Origin: Aeromonas jandaei
GTDB taxonomy: Bacteria; Pseudomonadota; Gammaproteobacteria; Enterobacterales; Aeromonadaceae
Length of the DNA: 64,000 nucleotides
Assembly: GCF_037890695.1 (NCBI RefSeq)
Contig: NZ_CP149571.1
Coordinates: forward strand, 3,130,001-3,194,000
Direction: 5' to 3'
Position 1 is the stretch's first letter. Every line of letters begins with the position of its first letter. Under the pieces are notes generated by a model. That model was not told the DNA's origin. It searched no databases and saw only the letters and a list, made by a program, of their open reading frames with translations. A program made the translations under genes and the position numbers. This document shows positions 38,345 through 47,188 of this stretch, piece after piece.

Positions 38345-38987
38345 CTTCTCTGATAACATACAAACAACCGCCAGTGCGCGCCCCCTTGCCGAACAACTCG
38401 ATTGGGCAAAATGTGACGGCATGATCCCTGCCATCGTCCAACACGCCGCCAGCGGCGAGGTGCTGATGCAGGGCTTTATGACACGCGAGGCGCTGGAAAA
38501 GACCCAGACCACCGGTCAGGTCACCTTCTTTAGCCGCAGCAAACAGCGACTGTGAACCAAGGGTGAAAGCTCGGGCAATGTGCTCCAACTTGTGGCCATC
38601 AGCACCGACTGCGATCAGGACTCTCTGCTGATCGCCGCCAACCCCGTCGGCCCCACCTGCCACAAGGGCACAACTTCCTGCTTCCATGGTCACCCACTGC
38701 CGCCGCTCGGCTTTCTGGCGGAGCTGGAGCAGGTGCTGGCTTCTCGCAAAGGGGCCGATCCGGCCACCAGCTACACCGCCAGCCTCTACGGCAAAGGCAC
38801 CAAGCGCATCGCCCAGAAGGTAGGTGAGGAAGGTGTTGAAGTGGCACTGGCCGCTATGGCCAAGGATCGGGAGGAGCTCATCAACGAATCCGCCGATCTG
38901 CTCTACCACCTGACCGTGCTGCTGCAAAATGAAGGGCTGGGATTACAAGATGTCGTGCAGCGGCTTTATGAGCGGCATCAAAAATAG
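38337..38987 (+). pseudogene. hisI: Phosphoribosyl-AMP cyclohydrolase / phosphoribosyl-ATP pyrophosphatase HisI(E), interrupted by a stop codon
   Basis: The bifunctional enzyme of steps two and three of histidine synthesis. The frame reads 72 residues to [10 protein letters not shown], then TGA at 38553-38555, then continues in the same frame [20 protein letters not shown] to the normal C-terminus RLYERHQK. In the family this position is Trp (SR-K-RLWTKGE-SGN), so TGG has become TGA. The cyclohydrolase domain is cut before its conserved DCD and CHKG residues; the HisE domain (from about residue 115) is intact and could be reached by reinitiation at GTG 38580. Either this copy is a nonsense mutant or the base is a sequencing error. 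Confidence 0.9.
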
Positions 38988-38997
38988 TGTTCATCAG

Positions 38998-39028
38998 CAA
39001 AGCTGGGATTAAAACCCCGGCTTTCTTA
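38998..39028 (+). terminator. his operon terminator
   Basis: AAAGCTGGG, ATTAAAA, CCCCGGCTTTCTT shortly after the hisI stop; imperfect stem with a short T-rich tail. Confidence 0.65.
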
Positions 39029-39206
39029 CTTGTTTGCCACTCCTTCCCACGCACGTTGTCATTCAGCTTCCATCATTCACAGAAGGCAGGACTCAGCTGA
39101 TTTCCTTCGATATCAGAACATGACAATAACTGTGTGATATACCGCAGATCCCTCACAAAATCCGCGAAAATTGAGGGGGATAGTGCTTAATTTAAAGCAG
39201 TTGATG

Positions 39207-40553
39207 GAAATGTTCGTCACTGTTCGAACTCCATCGTTTCTGCTCAAGGATGACCAGACAAACATGAAGGCTCCCTCCTTCTCTACCCGATTGCAGCATG
39301 AGCTGGATCACCTTAAATCCATCTTTAACGAGACGGGCGCCTACATGTTTACCAAGGATCTGGAGGGGCGCTACACCTATGCCAATCAGGCAGTCCTCGA
39401 CCTGTTTGGTTGCTCACTGAGCGAGTTGCAGGGGCAGGATGACAGTGCCTTCTTCGATCTGCATATTTCGGATTCCATCTCCCGCAACGACCGGCTGGTA
39501 CTGGAACAACAGGTTGCGATCGCCAGAGAAGAGGTGAACTACCTCAAACTCACCGGAGAAAAGCGGGTTTACTGGAGTGTAAAGAAACCGCTCTACGACG
39601 GTGAGGGACAACTTATCGGACTATGCGGCATCTCCACCGACATCACAGAGCAAAAACTGATAGAAGCGCGGCTGGCCGAGCAGCACCAGTTGCTGGAGAT
39701 CATCCTCGCCAATGTCGATGCCCATATCTACATGAAGGACAGTCAGCACCGCTTTCTTTACGTCAATCAAAAGGTCGCCGAGCTGCTTGGCCTTCCTGCC
39801 GAGCAGATCATCAACCGGCGCGATGATGAGGTGTTCCCGGCTGCCAGCGCCTGCCAGCTGTGGCGGCTGGACAACCGGGTATTCGAAACGGGAGAACTGC
39901 AAGCCGGCGAAGAGACGCTGACCGATATCGAGGGCAATCAGCACTACTACTGGTCGGTCAAGGTACCCTTTCTGCTGGGGGATGGCACCCCGACCCTGAT
40001 CGGTATCTCCTCAGATATCACCGAACTGCACCAGCTCAAGGAGCAGCTGCACCAGCAGTCGGTACGCGATGGCCTCACCGGCCTCTACAACCGCCGCTTC
40101 TTTTTCGAGATGTGCGAGAAGAACCTCAGTCTGGACATGCGCCACCACCTCACCTCGGTGCTGATGGTGCTGGACGTGGATCAGTTCAAGTGCATCAACG
40201 ATCGCTTCGGCCATCCCCTTGGGGATAGCGCGCTGATGCATCTGGGCAGGGTGATGCAATCGGTGCTGCGCAGCGAAGATGTGCTGGCTCGTATCGGCGG
40301 CGACGAATTCGCCATTTTACTGCCCAATACCACCCTCCAGGCCGCCGCATCTCTAGCCGAGCGACTGCGCCTGCAGGTGATGCAAAGCCCACTGCCCCTG
40401 CCCGATGGGGATGAGCTGGTCATCACCATCAGCGCCGGACTGGTGGAAAATGGCGAGGGGGAACTGATGGAGAGCCTCTACGCCCGCGCCGATCAGATGC
40501 TCTATCAGGCCAAACAGAGCGGCCGCAACTGCGTCGCGTGCAAGGTGCGATAG
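39207..40553 (+). CDS. PAS-PAS-GGDEF diguanylate cyclase
   Basis: A soluble diguanylate cyclase of about 448 residues, making cyclic di-GMP. Two PAS domains are visible: one with GAYMFTKDLEGRYTYANQAVLDLFG and one with HIYMKDSQHRFLYVNQKVAELLG. Each ends in a PAC-like segment (LCGISTDITEQK and LIGISSDITELH). The GGDEF domain has DGLTGLYNRRFF and an intact active site ARIGGDEFAILL, preceded by RSED five residues earlier, the RxxD product-inhibition site. No transmembrane segment is seen. The start is unsettled: ATG 39207, ATG 39264 and GTG 39183 are all in frame, and none has an ideal ribosome site. Confidence 0.9.
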   Translation, partial: EMFVTVRTPSFLLKDDQTNMKAPSFSTRLQHELDHLKSIFNETGAYMFTKDLEGRYTYANQAVLDLFGCSLSELQGQDDSAFFDLHISDSISRNDRLVLEQQVAIAREEVNYLKLTGEKRVYWSVKKPLYDGEGQLIGLCGISTDITEQKLIEARLAEQHQLLEIILANVDAHIYMKDSQHRFLYVNQKVAELLGLPAEQIINRRDDEVFPAASACQLWRLDNRVFETGELQAGEETLTDIEGNQHYYWSVKVPFLLGDGTPTLIGISSDITELHQLKEQLHQQSVRDGLTGLYNRRFFFEMCEKNLSLDMRHHLTSVLMVLDVDQFKCINDRFGHPLGDSALMHLGRVMQSVLRSEDVLARIGGDEFAILLPNTTLQAAASLAERLRLQVMQSPLPLPDGDELVITISAGLVENGEGELMESLYARADQMLYQAKQSGRNCVACKVR

Positions 40554-40651
40554 CTGGCGGCCAGTCAGGCTCTCCCACTTCCCTTGCTGCATTTATCCCG
40601 ACAGCTTATCCACCCTATTGCACGCTGCTTTTACTCACGCCCGATTAGCGC

Positions 40652-42274
40652 CTAGCCCAGCTGTTTGCGCAGCACAAACTTTTGCACCTTGCCGGTGGAG
40701 GTCTTCGGCAACGGGGTGAAGATGATGCGCTTGGGCGCCTTGAAGTGGGCCATCTGCTCGCGACAAAAGGCGATAAGCTCCGCCTGGGTGGTCTCTCGCC
40801 CCTCTTTCAATTTCACGAAGGCGCAGGGCACCTCCCCCCACTTCTCATCGGGCATGGCGATCACTGCCGCTTCGTCCACATCGGGATGGCGATAGAGCAC
40901 ATCTTCCACCTCCAGACTGGAGATGTTTTCCCCTCCGGAGATGATGATGTCCTTGGATCTGTCCTTGATCTCCACATAACCGTCCGGGTGCCACACCGCC
41001 AGATCGCCACTGCGAAACCACCCCTCCGCCATCGCCTCGGCGCTGGCAGAAGGGTTCTTGAGATAGCCCTTCATCACCACATTGCCGCGCAGCACGATTT
41101 CGCCCATGGTTTTGCCATCTTTGGCCACCGGCTCACCACTGACCGGATGGACCACCCGCATCTCCCCCTGCAGGGGGGATGCTACCCCCTGCCGTGCCTT
41201 GAGACGCGACAGCATGGTGGCATCCTGACCTTGCCAACTTCTTTGCGGTTCGCACAACACGCAGGGGCCATAGGTTTCGGTGAGACCATAGACGTGGGTC
41301 ACGGCGATCCCCATCGCTTCCATACCGGCGATCACGGTGGCGGGAGGCGCTGCGCCAGCGGTCATCACCTTGATGGGGTGATCCAGCCCCTGCTTGAGCG
41401 CCGGATCGGCATTGTTGAGCATATTGAGCACGATGGGCGCAGCGCAGAAGTGGCTCACCTTGTGCTCGTGCAACGCCTCATAAATGGCGGCCGCCTGCAC
41501 ATGACGCAGGCAGATACTCACCCCGGCAGTGGCCGCCAGCGTCCAGGGGAAACACCAGCCGTTGCAGTGAAACATCGGCAAGGTCCAGAGATAGACGGGG
41601 TGTTTGGGTAGCTCCCAGGAGAGCACATTGTTGATGGCATTGAGGTGGGCGCCACGGTGGTGATAGACCACCCCCTTGGGATTGCCGGTAGTGCCGGAGG
41701 TGTAGTTAAGGGAGATGGCCTGCCACTCATCTTGCGGCAGCCAGCCAGGCTCATCCCCATTCCCCTCTGCAAGAAACGCCTCATAGTCGAGGTCACTGAT
41801 CAGCGCCCCCTCCCGGTAGAGGGGATCGTCGATGGCGATGACCAGCGGTTGGCTCTCCAGCAGATCCAATGCCTTGCGCACCACAGGGCCAAACTCCCTG
41901 TCCACCAGCACCACCTTGCTCTGGGCATGCTGGAAGATAAAGGCCATCGACTCGGCATCGAGCCGGGTATTGATGGTGTTGAGCACGGCGCCGCTCATGG
42001 GCACCCCGAAGTGAGCCTCAAACATCGCCGGGATATTGGGCGCGACGATGGAGACGGTATCCCCCTCCCCGATACCGTGAAGCCGCAGGGCAGAGGCCAG
42101 CTGGCGGCAACGGCGGGCTGTCTGAGCCCAGCTCTGGCGCAACGGGCCGTGGATCAGCGCCGGATAGTCGGGGTAGACCCGCTCAGCCCGTCCCAGAAAG
42201 CTGATGGGGGTCAGCGCCTCGTAATTGGCGGGATTTTTTTCCAGATCGCGCTGATAGATGTTCTGCTCTGTCAT
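40652..42274 (-). CDS. AMP-binding acyl-CoA ligase
   Basis: A 540-residue ANL-superfamily acyl-CoA synthetase. The nucleotide-binding motif is LNYTSGTTGNPKGVVYHHRGA near residue 180, the hinge region is DLAVWHPDGYVEIKDRSKDI, and the C-terminal catalytic Lys is in PKTSTGKVQKFVLRKQ. It resembles the medium/short-chain fatty acyl ligases of the AlkK group rather than FadD; the substrate is not determined. The frame extends to 42373, but ATG at 42274 (MTEQNIYQRDLEKN) has AGGAAGGAAC directly ahead. It is monocistronic, divergent from the yfcC-like gene. Confidence 0.9.
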   Translation of the reverse strand: MTEQNIYQRDLEKNPANYEALTPISFLGRAERVYPDYPALIHGPLRQSWAQTARRCRQLASALRLHGIGEGDTVSIVAPNIPAMFEAHFGVPMSGAVLNTINTRLDAESMAFIFQHAQSKVVLVDREFGPVVRKALDLLESQPLVIAIDDPLYREGALISDLDYEAFLAEGNGDEPGWLPQDEWQAISLNYTSGTTGNPKGVVYHHRGAHLNAINNVLSWELPKHPVYLWTLPMFHCNGWCFPWTLAATAGVSICLRHVQAAAIYEALHEHKVSHFCAAPIVLNMLNNADPALKQGLDHPIKVMTAGAAPPATVIAGMEAMGIAVTHVYGLTETYGPCVLCEPQRSWQGQDATMLSRLKARQGVASPLQGEMRVVHPVSGEPVAKDGKTMGEIVLRGNVVMKGYLKNPSASAEAMAEGWFRSGDLAVWHPDGYVEIKDRSKDIIISGGENISSLEVEDVLYRHPDVDEAAVIAMPDEKWGEVPCAFVKLKEGRETTQAELIAFCREQMAHFKAPKRIIFTPLPKTSTGKVQKFVLRKQLG

Positions 42275-42910
42275 CGGGTTCCTTCCTCGCAGGTAGCAAA
42301 AGCGGTGCGCTCCAGGGAGCGCCGGCAACCATCGTCTGGCATCCTGCCAGATGGTGCTCGTATCGGGGATCACAGCCTACCGCGAGGTGATGGCCACAGG
42401 TATTAGCAAAACGTCTTAGAGGCGCTGCGCCGACGACGCTAATCTGACCGAACTGCATTCTGGTGCCTGTTTTTTCAACGACAAATGTCGACGGCCAATA
42501 TCCTCAGCATAAAACCCGCCAAATAATGAATACGCTGATATTGGCATGCAACCAAACCATATTAGGTTGCAGGAGGATTAATATTGACATATTAACCAAG
42601 ATCGCTTGCACGGATATTTATGGCATAAACAAGCGTGTCTATTTATTGCCAATGAATTAATAACAAACCTCCCATTAAATATATTTTGTGACGGCTTCCA
42701 TAAAGCAGGCCCGCAGCGCTGTTCATGCGTCCCCTTGGCGGGTTATGGTTTCTTGGTGAAACAATCTACCGGATGTTCAATATCAGGCCAGATTTCTCGC
42801 CATACGATGCACCACAACCAGTGAGTTTACGCACTCCCGCTGCATGACGAAGGAACCCTATCGACCCGATATTCCGCCGAGCCCGAACCTGCTTTATCGA
42901 GGAGCATTTT
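42275..42910. other. Long intergenic region before the yfcC-like gene
   Basis: 636 bases between divergent genes. The middle (about 42520-42700) is clearly AT-rich with many TTAATA/AATTAA stretches, unlike the flanking coding DNA, and should include one or both promoters. Plus-strand frames at 42463-42660 and 42606-42824 have no recognisable product and poor start signals. GAGGAGC precedes the ATG at 42911. I see no clear operator. Confidence 0.5.
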
Positions 42911-44436
42911 ATGTGTGTCGAGCCGAATACCCAGACCCGCAGACAATTTCCCACCGCGTTTACCATTTTGTTTTTGATCATGTTGTTGGCCATCGGGCTG
43001 ACCTGGATAATTCCGGCGGGAGCCTATGCCAAGCTCTCTTATAATGCCGCCAGCCATATGCTGACCATCAATACGCCGCAAGGGGAAATCCGGCGAGTGC
43101 CCGCCACTCAGGATGAACTGACCAGACTCGACATCAATATCGGGGTGGAGCAGTTCGTCAACGGCACCATCCGCAAGCCCATCGCTATCCCCGGTACCTA
43201 TGAGCGGCTGGCCCAAGCACCGAAGGGGCTCTCCGACGTGGCGGTGAGCATGGTCAAGGGCACCATAGAGGGGGCCGACATCATTGTCTTCATCCTGGTA
43301 CTGGGGGGACTGATCGGCGTCATCAACAAGACCGGCGCCTTCAATTCCGGGCTGGTCGCCCTCTCGCGCAAGACCCGGGGCAATGAGTTCCTGTTTGTGG
43401 CGCTGGTCTGCTTTGTGATGGCGTTGGGGGGCACCACCTGTGGGCTGGAGGAAGAGGCTGTCGCCTTCTATCCCATCCTGGTGCCCATCTTTCTGGCGCT
43501 CGGCTATGACTCCATTGTCTGTGTGGGGGCCATCTTCCTTGCCGCCTCCATGGGCACCACCTTCTCTACCATCAACCCCTTCTCGGTGGTGATCGCCTCC
43601 AACGCCGCCGGCATCCCTTTTACCGAGGGGCTGATCTTTCGCGCCGTCGGCTGTCTAGTGGGCACCCTGGTGGTAATCGGTTATCTCTACTGGTACTGCA
43701 AGAAGATCAAGGCCAACCCGGCCTTCTCCTACACCTATGAAGATAAAGAGAGCTTCCGGGCCCGCTTCCTGAAAGAGGGCTCTCTTGATGAAGGGTCCCC
43801 TTCACCCTGCGCCGCAAGATCATCCTGACCCTGTTTATCCTCGCCTTTCCGCTCATGGTATGGGGCGTATCTATGGCTGGCTGGTGGTTCCCACAGATGG
43901 CGGCCTCCTTCCTTGCCGTCGCCATCATAATTATTTTCATTTCGGGCCTGAAAGAGAAAGAGGCGGTCGAAGCCTTCACCCAAGGGGCGTCGGAACTGGT
44001 GGCGGTATCGCTTATCATCGGGTTGGCGCGGGGGGTAAATCTGGTGCTGGATCAGGGGATGATCTCGGACACCATCCTGGCCTATGCCTCCAGTCTGGTG
44101 GCCGGCATGCACGGCGCCGTGTTTGCGGTGGCGCAGATGCTGGTGTTCACCCTGTTGGGGCTGGTGGTGCCCTCCTCCTCGGGGCTCGCAGTGCTCTCCA
44201 TGCCCATCATGGCGCCGCTGGCAGATACCGTGATGATCCCCCGCTATATCGTGGTATCAGCCTACAACTGGGGGCAATACGCCATGCTGTTCCTGGCCCC
44301 CACCGGACTGGTGCTGGTCACTCTGCAGATGCTCGGCATCCAGTTCAACAAGTGGGTCAAGTTCGTGCTGCCCATGGTGGGCTTTGTGCTGGGATTTGGC
44401 GCCCTGATGCTGGTGGCGCAGGTGATGATGGCCTGA
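42911..44436 (+). pseudogene. yfcC: YfcC/DcuC-family membrane transporter, split by a frameshift
   Basis: A carrier of the YfcC (DcuC-like) family of C4-dicarboxylate or basic amino acid transporters, about 508 residues when joined. The first 296 codons (from MCVEPNTQTRRQFPTAF) contain several membrane segments and the family block ALGGTTCGLEEEAVAFYPIL. Near 43796-43800 the frame is lost after DEGS; one added C in the CCCC run would give DEGSPFTLRRKIILTLF and restore the remaining membrane segments to VAQVMMA. The second part has no good start of its own. Real pseudogene or a homopolymer sequencing error. Confidence 0.88.
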
Positions 44437-44460
44437 TTGGATAGCTTTGTGCTTCCCCAA

Positions 44461-44492
44461 CAAAACACCCCGTGCTAGGCGCGGGGTGTTCT
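44461..44492. terminator. Terminator after the yfcC-like gene
   Basis: AACACCCCG and CGGGGTGTT pair around TGCTAGGCG, followed by CTCTTGTC. A-rich sequence on the left lets it also serve the minus-strand small gene. Confidence 0.75.
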
Positions 44493-44502
44493 CTTGTCAG
44501 CC

Positions 44503-44691
44503 TTAATGACGTACCCGCCCCTGTTGACGGAAGCAGTAGAGTTTGAGACTGATGTCGGCCAGCTCAGCAGGCAACTCTTCACCCTGCTCGGCAAGTGGCT
44601 GATAGAGAGAGGCGAGCAGGCGCTCCGCTTGCTGCACCGTGATGATGTTGGCCTGAATGGCCGGGGTGATCCACCTGGGTAACATTGACAT
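44503..44691 (-). CDS. Small protein of unknown function
   Basis: A 62-residue frame, ATG at 44691 preceded by a strong GGGGGAGAT, so probably real. The protein begins MSMLPRWITPAIQANIITVQ and continues QAERLLASLYQPLAEQGEEL, then PAELADISLKLYCFRQQGRV; it looks like a compact helical soluble protein. I do not recognise a family. It stands alone between the yfcC-like gene and the glycine-zipper protein gene and ends at their terminator. Confidence 0.65.
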   Translation of the reverse strand: MSMLPRWITPAIQANIITVQQAERLLASLYQPLAEQGEELPAELADISLKLYCFRQQGRVRH

Positions 44692-45174
44692 ATCTCCCCC
44701 CTCATTGCTCCGGTTCGGAGGTGGTCTCCTGTCTGGCGCGACCCCTTGGTGCCTAACGCCCCACTCTCCTTACCCCAATCCAAGCAAAAGGCTTGCCGTA
44801 TTCTCTTATCGGCACAAAGACGATCTGGCTGCAGTGTTTTATCAATGAGTTGGCGGCAGCATATGGGGACTCACACTCTCCACTTGACCTCGCGGGCGGA
44901 AGCAGTTTGCCACGTGCCAGACAACCGTCATTTTTTCATTGCAAATTGCGACTCATAATGGGCCGTTCACCCCCTCACCTCCTTTTCAATATCGCCAAAA
45001 TGGTCATTTTTACGGCGCTGTCGCCAAAGTCAGACACTTTTTCATGGTGGCTGTTTTTTGACCTTGTCACCGGCTGTCGCACCCTCGTCCCTCTCGCCTT
45101 GTCCGCTGTAGCGGCTATGACAAGATGGCGCCAGATTGGAACAGCTCGAATGGACATTGCAGGAGAACAACAAA
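44692..45174. other. Intergenic region before the glycine-zipper gene
   Basis: 483 bases between divergent genes. Plus-strand frames such as 44793-45341 run through it but have no recognisable content and overlap the real gene in another frame. It must hold both promoters; I see no clear regulatory element. AGGAG lies just ahead of the ATG at 45175. Confidence 0.5.
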
Positions 45175-45714
45175 ATGAACAGATCCATGATGGCAGGTAT
45201 CGGTATTGGCGTCGCTTCCGCACTGGCGCTGTCGGCGGCGGCCAGTGGCTCGCTCTTTACACCAACCCCCACCTTTGCCGAGGTGATTGCCAGCAAGCCG
45301 GTCACAGAGACCATCCAGACTCCACGTCAGGAGTGTCGTAACGTCACGCTCACCCACCGCAAACCGGTGCAGGATGAGAACAAGATCCTCGGCACCGTGG
45401 TTGGCGCCGCGCTGGGTGGTGTGCTCGGCCACCAGTTTGGCGGTGGCAGCGGCAAGAAGGTTGCGACAGCCGCCGGAGCGGTTGCGGGTGGCTACGCTGG
45501 CAATCAGGTGCAGGGCAATATGCAGGCGGGCGACACCTATACCACTACCGAGCAGCGCTGCAAGATGGTGCAGGATAGCAGCACCCGCACCATCGGCTAT
45601 GACGTGACCTACCGCCTTGCCGGTCAGGAGGGGGTGATCCGGATGAAACAGGCGCCCGGCCCCACAATTCCGGTCAAGGATGGCAAACTGGTGATCGAGC
45701 CGCAAAAAGAGTAA
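45175..45714 (+). CDS. Glycine-zipper 2TM domain envelope protein
   Basis: A 179-residue exported protein. The N-terminus MNRSMMAGIGIGVASALALSAAASG is a signal-like hydrophobic segment without a lipobox Cys. The glycine-zipper 2TM domain lies at about residues 75-115 (LGTVVGAALGGVLGHQFGGG, then VATAAGAVAGGYAGNQVQG), followed by a C-terminal beta-rich part (RTIGYDVTYRLAGQEG). Members of this group (17-kDa surface antigen, YcfJ) sit in the envelope, with no defined enzymatic role. ATG at 45175 has AGGAG eight bases ahead. Ends at a strong terminator. Confidence 0.85.
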   Translation: MNRSMMAGIGIGVASALALSAAASGSLFTPTPTFAEVIASKPVTETIQTPRQECRNVTLTHRKPVQDENKILGTVVGAALGGVLGHQFGGGSGKKVATAAGAVAGGYAGNQVQGNMQAGDTYTTTEQRCKMVQDSSTRTIGYDVTYRLAGQEGVIRMKQAPGPTIPVKDGKLVIEPQKE

Positions 45715-45731
45715 TCGCCCCGGTTACAGAC

Positions 45732-45765
45732 AAAGAGAGAAGGCCCGCCTCTTGCGAGACGGGCC
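45732..45765. terminator. Terminator between the glycine-zipper gene and xdhC
   Basis: AAGGCCCGCCTC and GAGACGGGCCTTT pair around TTGC, followed by GGTTTT on the plus strand; it may also stop the xdhABC transcript coming from the right. Confidence 0.75.
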
Positions 45766-45827
45766 TTTGGTTTTATGACTTTTTACGCGGTTACGCGGCT
45801 TTCGTCACCGAAGGGACAAACGGCTGA

Positions 45828-46313
45828 TCAACCCTTGCAGCACTTCTTCACCGCCCGCACCACGTTCTGATAACCGGTGCAGCGGCAGAGGTTGCCTGAA
45901 AGGCCGCGGCGGATCTCCGCATCAGTCAAAGGGCGGCGCTCGGTCTTGTCGAGCAGGGCGGCGCTCGCCATCACGAGGCCCGGGGTGCAAAAACCGCACT
46001 GCACCGCCCCCTCGTCGATAAAGGCCTGCTGCACGTCGGAGAGCTCATTCCCCTTACGTTCTCCCTCCACGGTACGAATGGATTTGCCATCAGCCCAGAC
46101 CGCCAGATAGAGGCAGCTGTCGATAGCCGTGCCATTCACCCGCACGGTACAGGCGCCGCACTCACCGACGCTACACCCCTCTTTCACACTGATAAGCCCC
46201 TGCCCGCGCAGGAAGTGGAGCAGCGACATGGTGGGCGGCACAGCATAGGAGTAAGGTTTGCCGTTGATCTCGCACTGGATCTCCACTGCAGGACAGCTTT
46301 GCGGTTGCATCAT
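45828..46313 (-). CDS. xdhC: Xanthine dehydrogenase, iron-sulfur subunit
   Basis: A 161-residue subunit carrying two 2Fe-2S clusters that move electrons from the molybdenum site to FAD. The plant-ferredoxin cluster uses [16 protein letters not shown] and the Cys of DSCLYLAVW; the second uses [12 protein letters not shown] and [13 protein letters not shown]. All eight expected cysteines are present, in contrast to XdhD in this window. Its ATG overlaps the end of xdhB by four bases. Last gene of xdhA-xdhB-xdhC, the E. coli order. Confidence 0.95.
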   Translation of the reverse strand: MMQPQSCPAVEIQCEINGKPYSYAVPPTMSLLHFLRGQGLISVKEGCSVGECGACTVRVNGTAIDSCLYLAVWADGKSIRTVEGERKGNELSDVQQAFIDEGAVQCGFCTPGLVMASAALLDKTERRPLTDAEIRRGLSGNLCRCTGYQNVVRAVKKCCKG

Positions 46314-47188
46314 AGGATCTTGCCTCCGGCACGTTCGACTGCGCAGGCGACCACCCGCTGCGCCAGGGTTTTGATAAGGTGCAGGCGAAACTCCTTCTCT
46401 GCCCGCCAGGAGGATCGCGGCGCCACATCGGCCACCACCGCCTCGGCAATCGCTGCCAGTGTGGCGCGAGTCAGCGGTTGCCCTTCGGCTGCCGCTTCCG
46501 CGTGGGGGGTGCGCACCGGTGTCGGGGCCGCCACACCATAGGCCAGCCGCAGACTCTTGAAGTGACCATCCTCAATCTGGCAGTAGGCGGCACAGCCGAT
46601 GGTGGCGATATCCATGGCATCGCGCATGGCGTATTTGAAGTAGTGGGAGCCCACCTGGGGGTGCGCGTCTGGGGCAAAGTGAAACGCCACCAGGATCTCC
46701 GCCGGTTGCAGCGCCACCTTGCCGGGGCCGGTATGAAATCCAGCGATGGGGATGCGGCGCGTACCATTGGGCCCGGCGATTTCCAGCTCAGCTTCCAGCG
46801 CGACGGTAGGCGCCGCCGAGTCGGCACTGGTGGCGCCGTTGCAGATGTTGCCGCCATAGGTGGCGACGTTGCGGATCTGCGGGCCGGCGATGGTGGCAGC
46901 CGCTTCGGCCAGCATCGGCAGACGGCGCTGCACCAGCTCGTTTTCGATGAGCTCGGTAAATGTGGTGCCGGAGCCGATGCGGATCGACCCATCAGGCAAC
47001 TCGCTCACCCCTTTGAGTTCGGGCAAGTCGTGAATATCGACGATATGGCGATAGGCGGCGTTGAGGTGATGGAGCTGGATCATCACATCGGTGCCACCGG
47101 CCAGGAGGCGCGCCTCGGGGTCGGCCTGACGCAGGGCAACCGCCTCGGCCACACTGTGCGCCTTGTAGTAACGGGCAATATCAAACAT
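46310..47188 (-). CDS. xdhB: Xanthine dehydrogenase, FAD-binding subunit
   Basis: A 292-residue FAD-binding subunit. The FAD-binding block near the N-terminus is [20 protein letters not shown], and the second is [20 protein letters not shown] followed by [18 protein letters not shown]. It closely follows E. coli XdhB in pattern and length. The frame opens at 47218 but ATG at 47188 ([13 protein letters not shown]) is the family start. It overlaps xdhA by eight bases. Confidence 0.95.
   Translation of the reverse strand: MFDIARYYKAHSVAEAVALRQADPEARLLAGGTDVMIQLHHLNAAYRHIVDIHDLPELKGVSELPDGSIRIGSGTTFTELIENELVQRRLPMLAEAAATIAGPQIRNVATYGGNICNGATSADSAAPTVALEAELEIAGPNGTRRIPIAGFHTGPGKVALQPAEILVAFHFAPDAHPQVGSHYFKYAMRDAMDIATIGCAAYCQIEDGHFKSLRLAYGVAAPTPVRTPHAEAAAEGQPLTRATLAAIAEAVVADVAPRSSWRAEKEFRLHLIKTLAQRVVACAVERAGGKIL

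Noticed and set aside
38553..38555. TGA in hisI as a selenocysteine codon
   Set aside because: selD is nearby, but the conserved residue is Trp, no SECIS-like hairpin is obvious right after the TGA, and no selA/B/C is in view. A nonsense change or base error is simpler.
42463..42660. 65-codon plus-strand frame upstream of yfcC
   Set aside because: AT-rich intergenic DNA, no ribosome site and no recognisable sequence.
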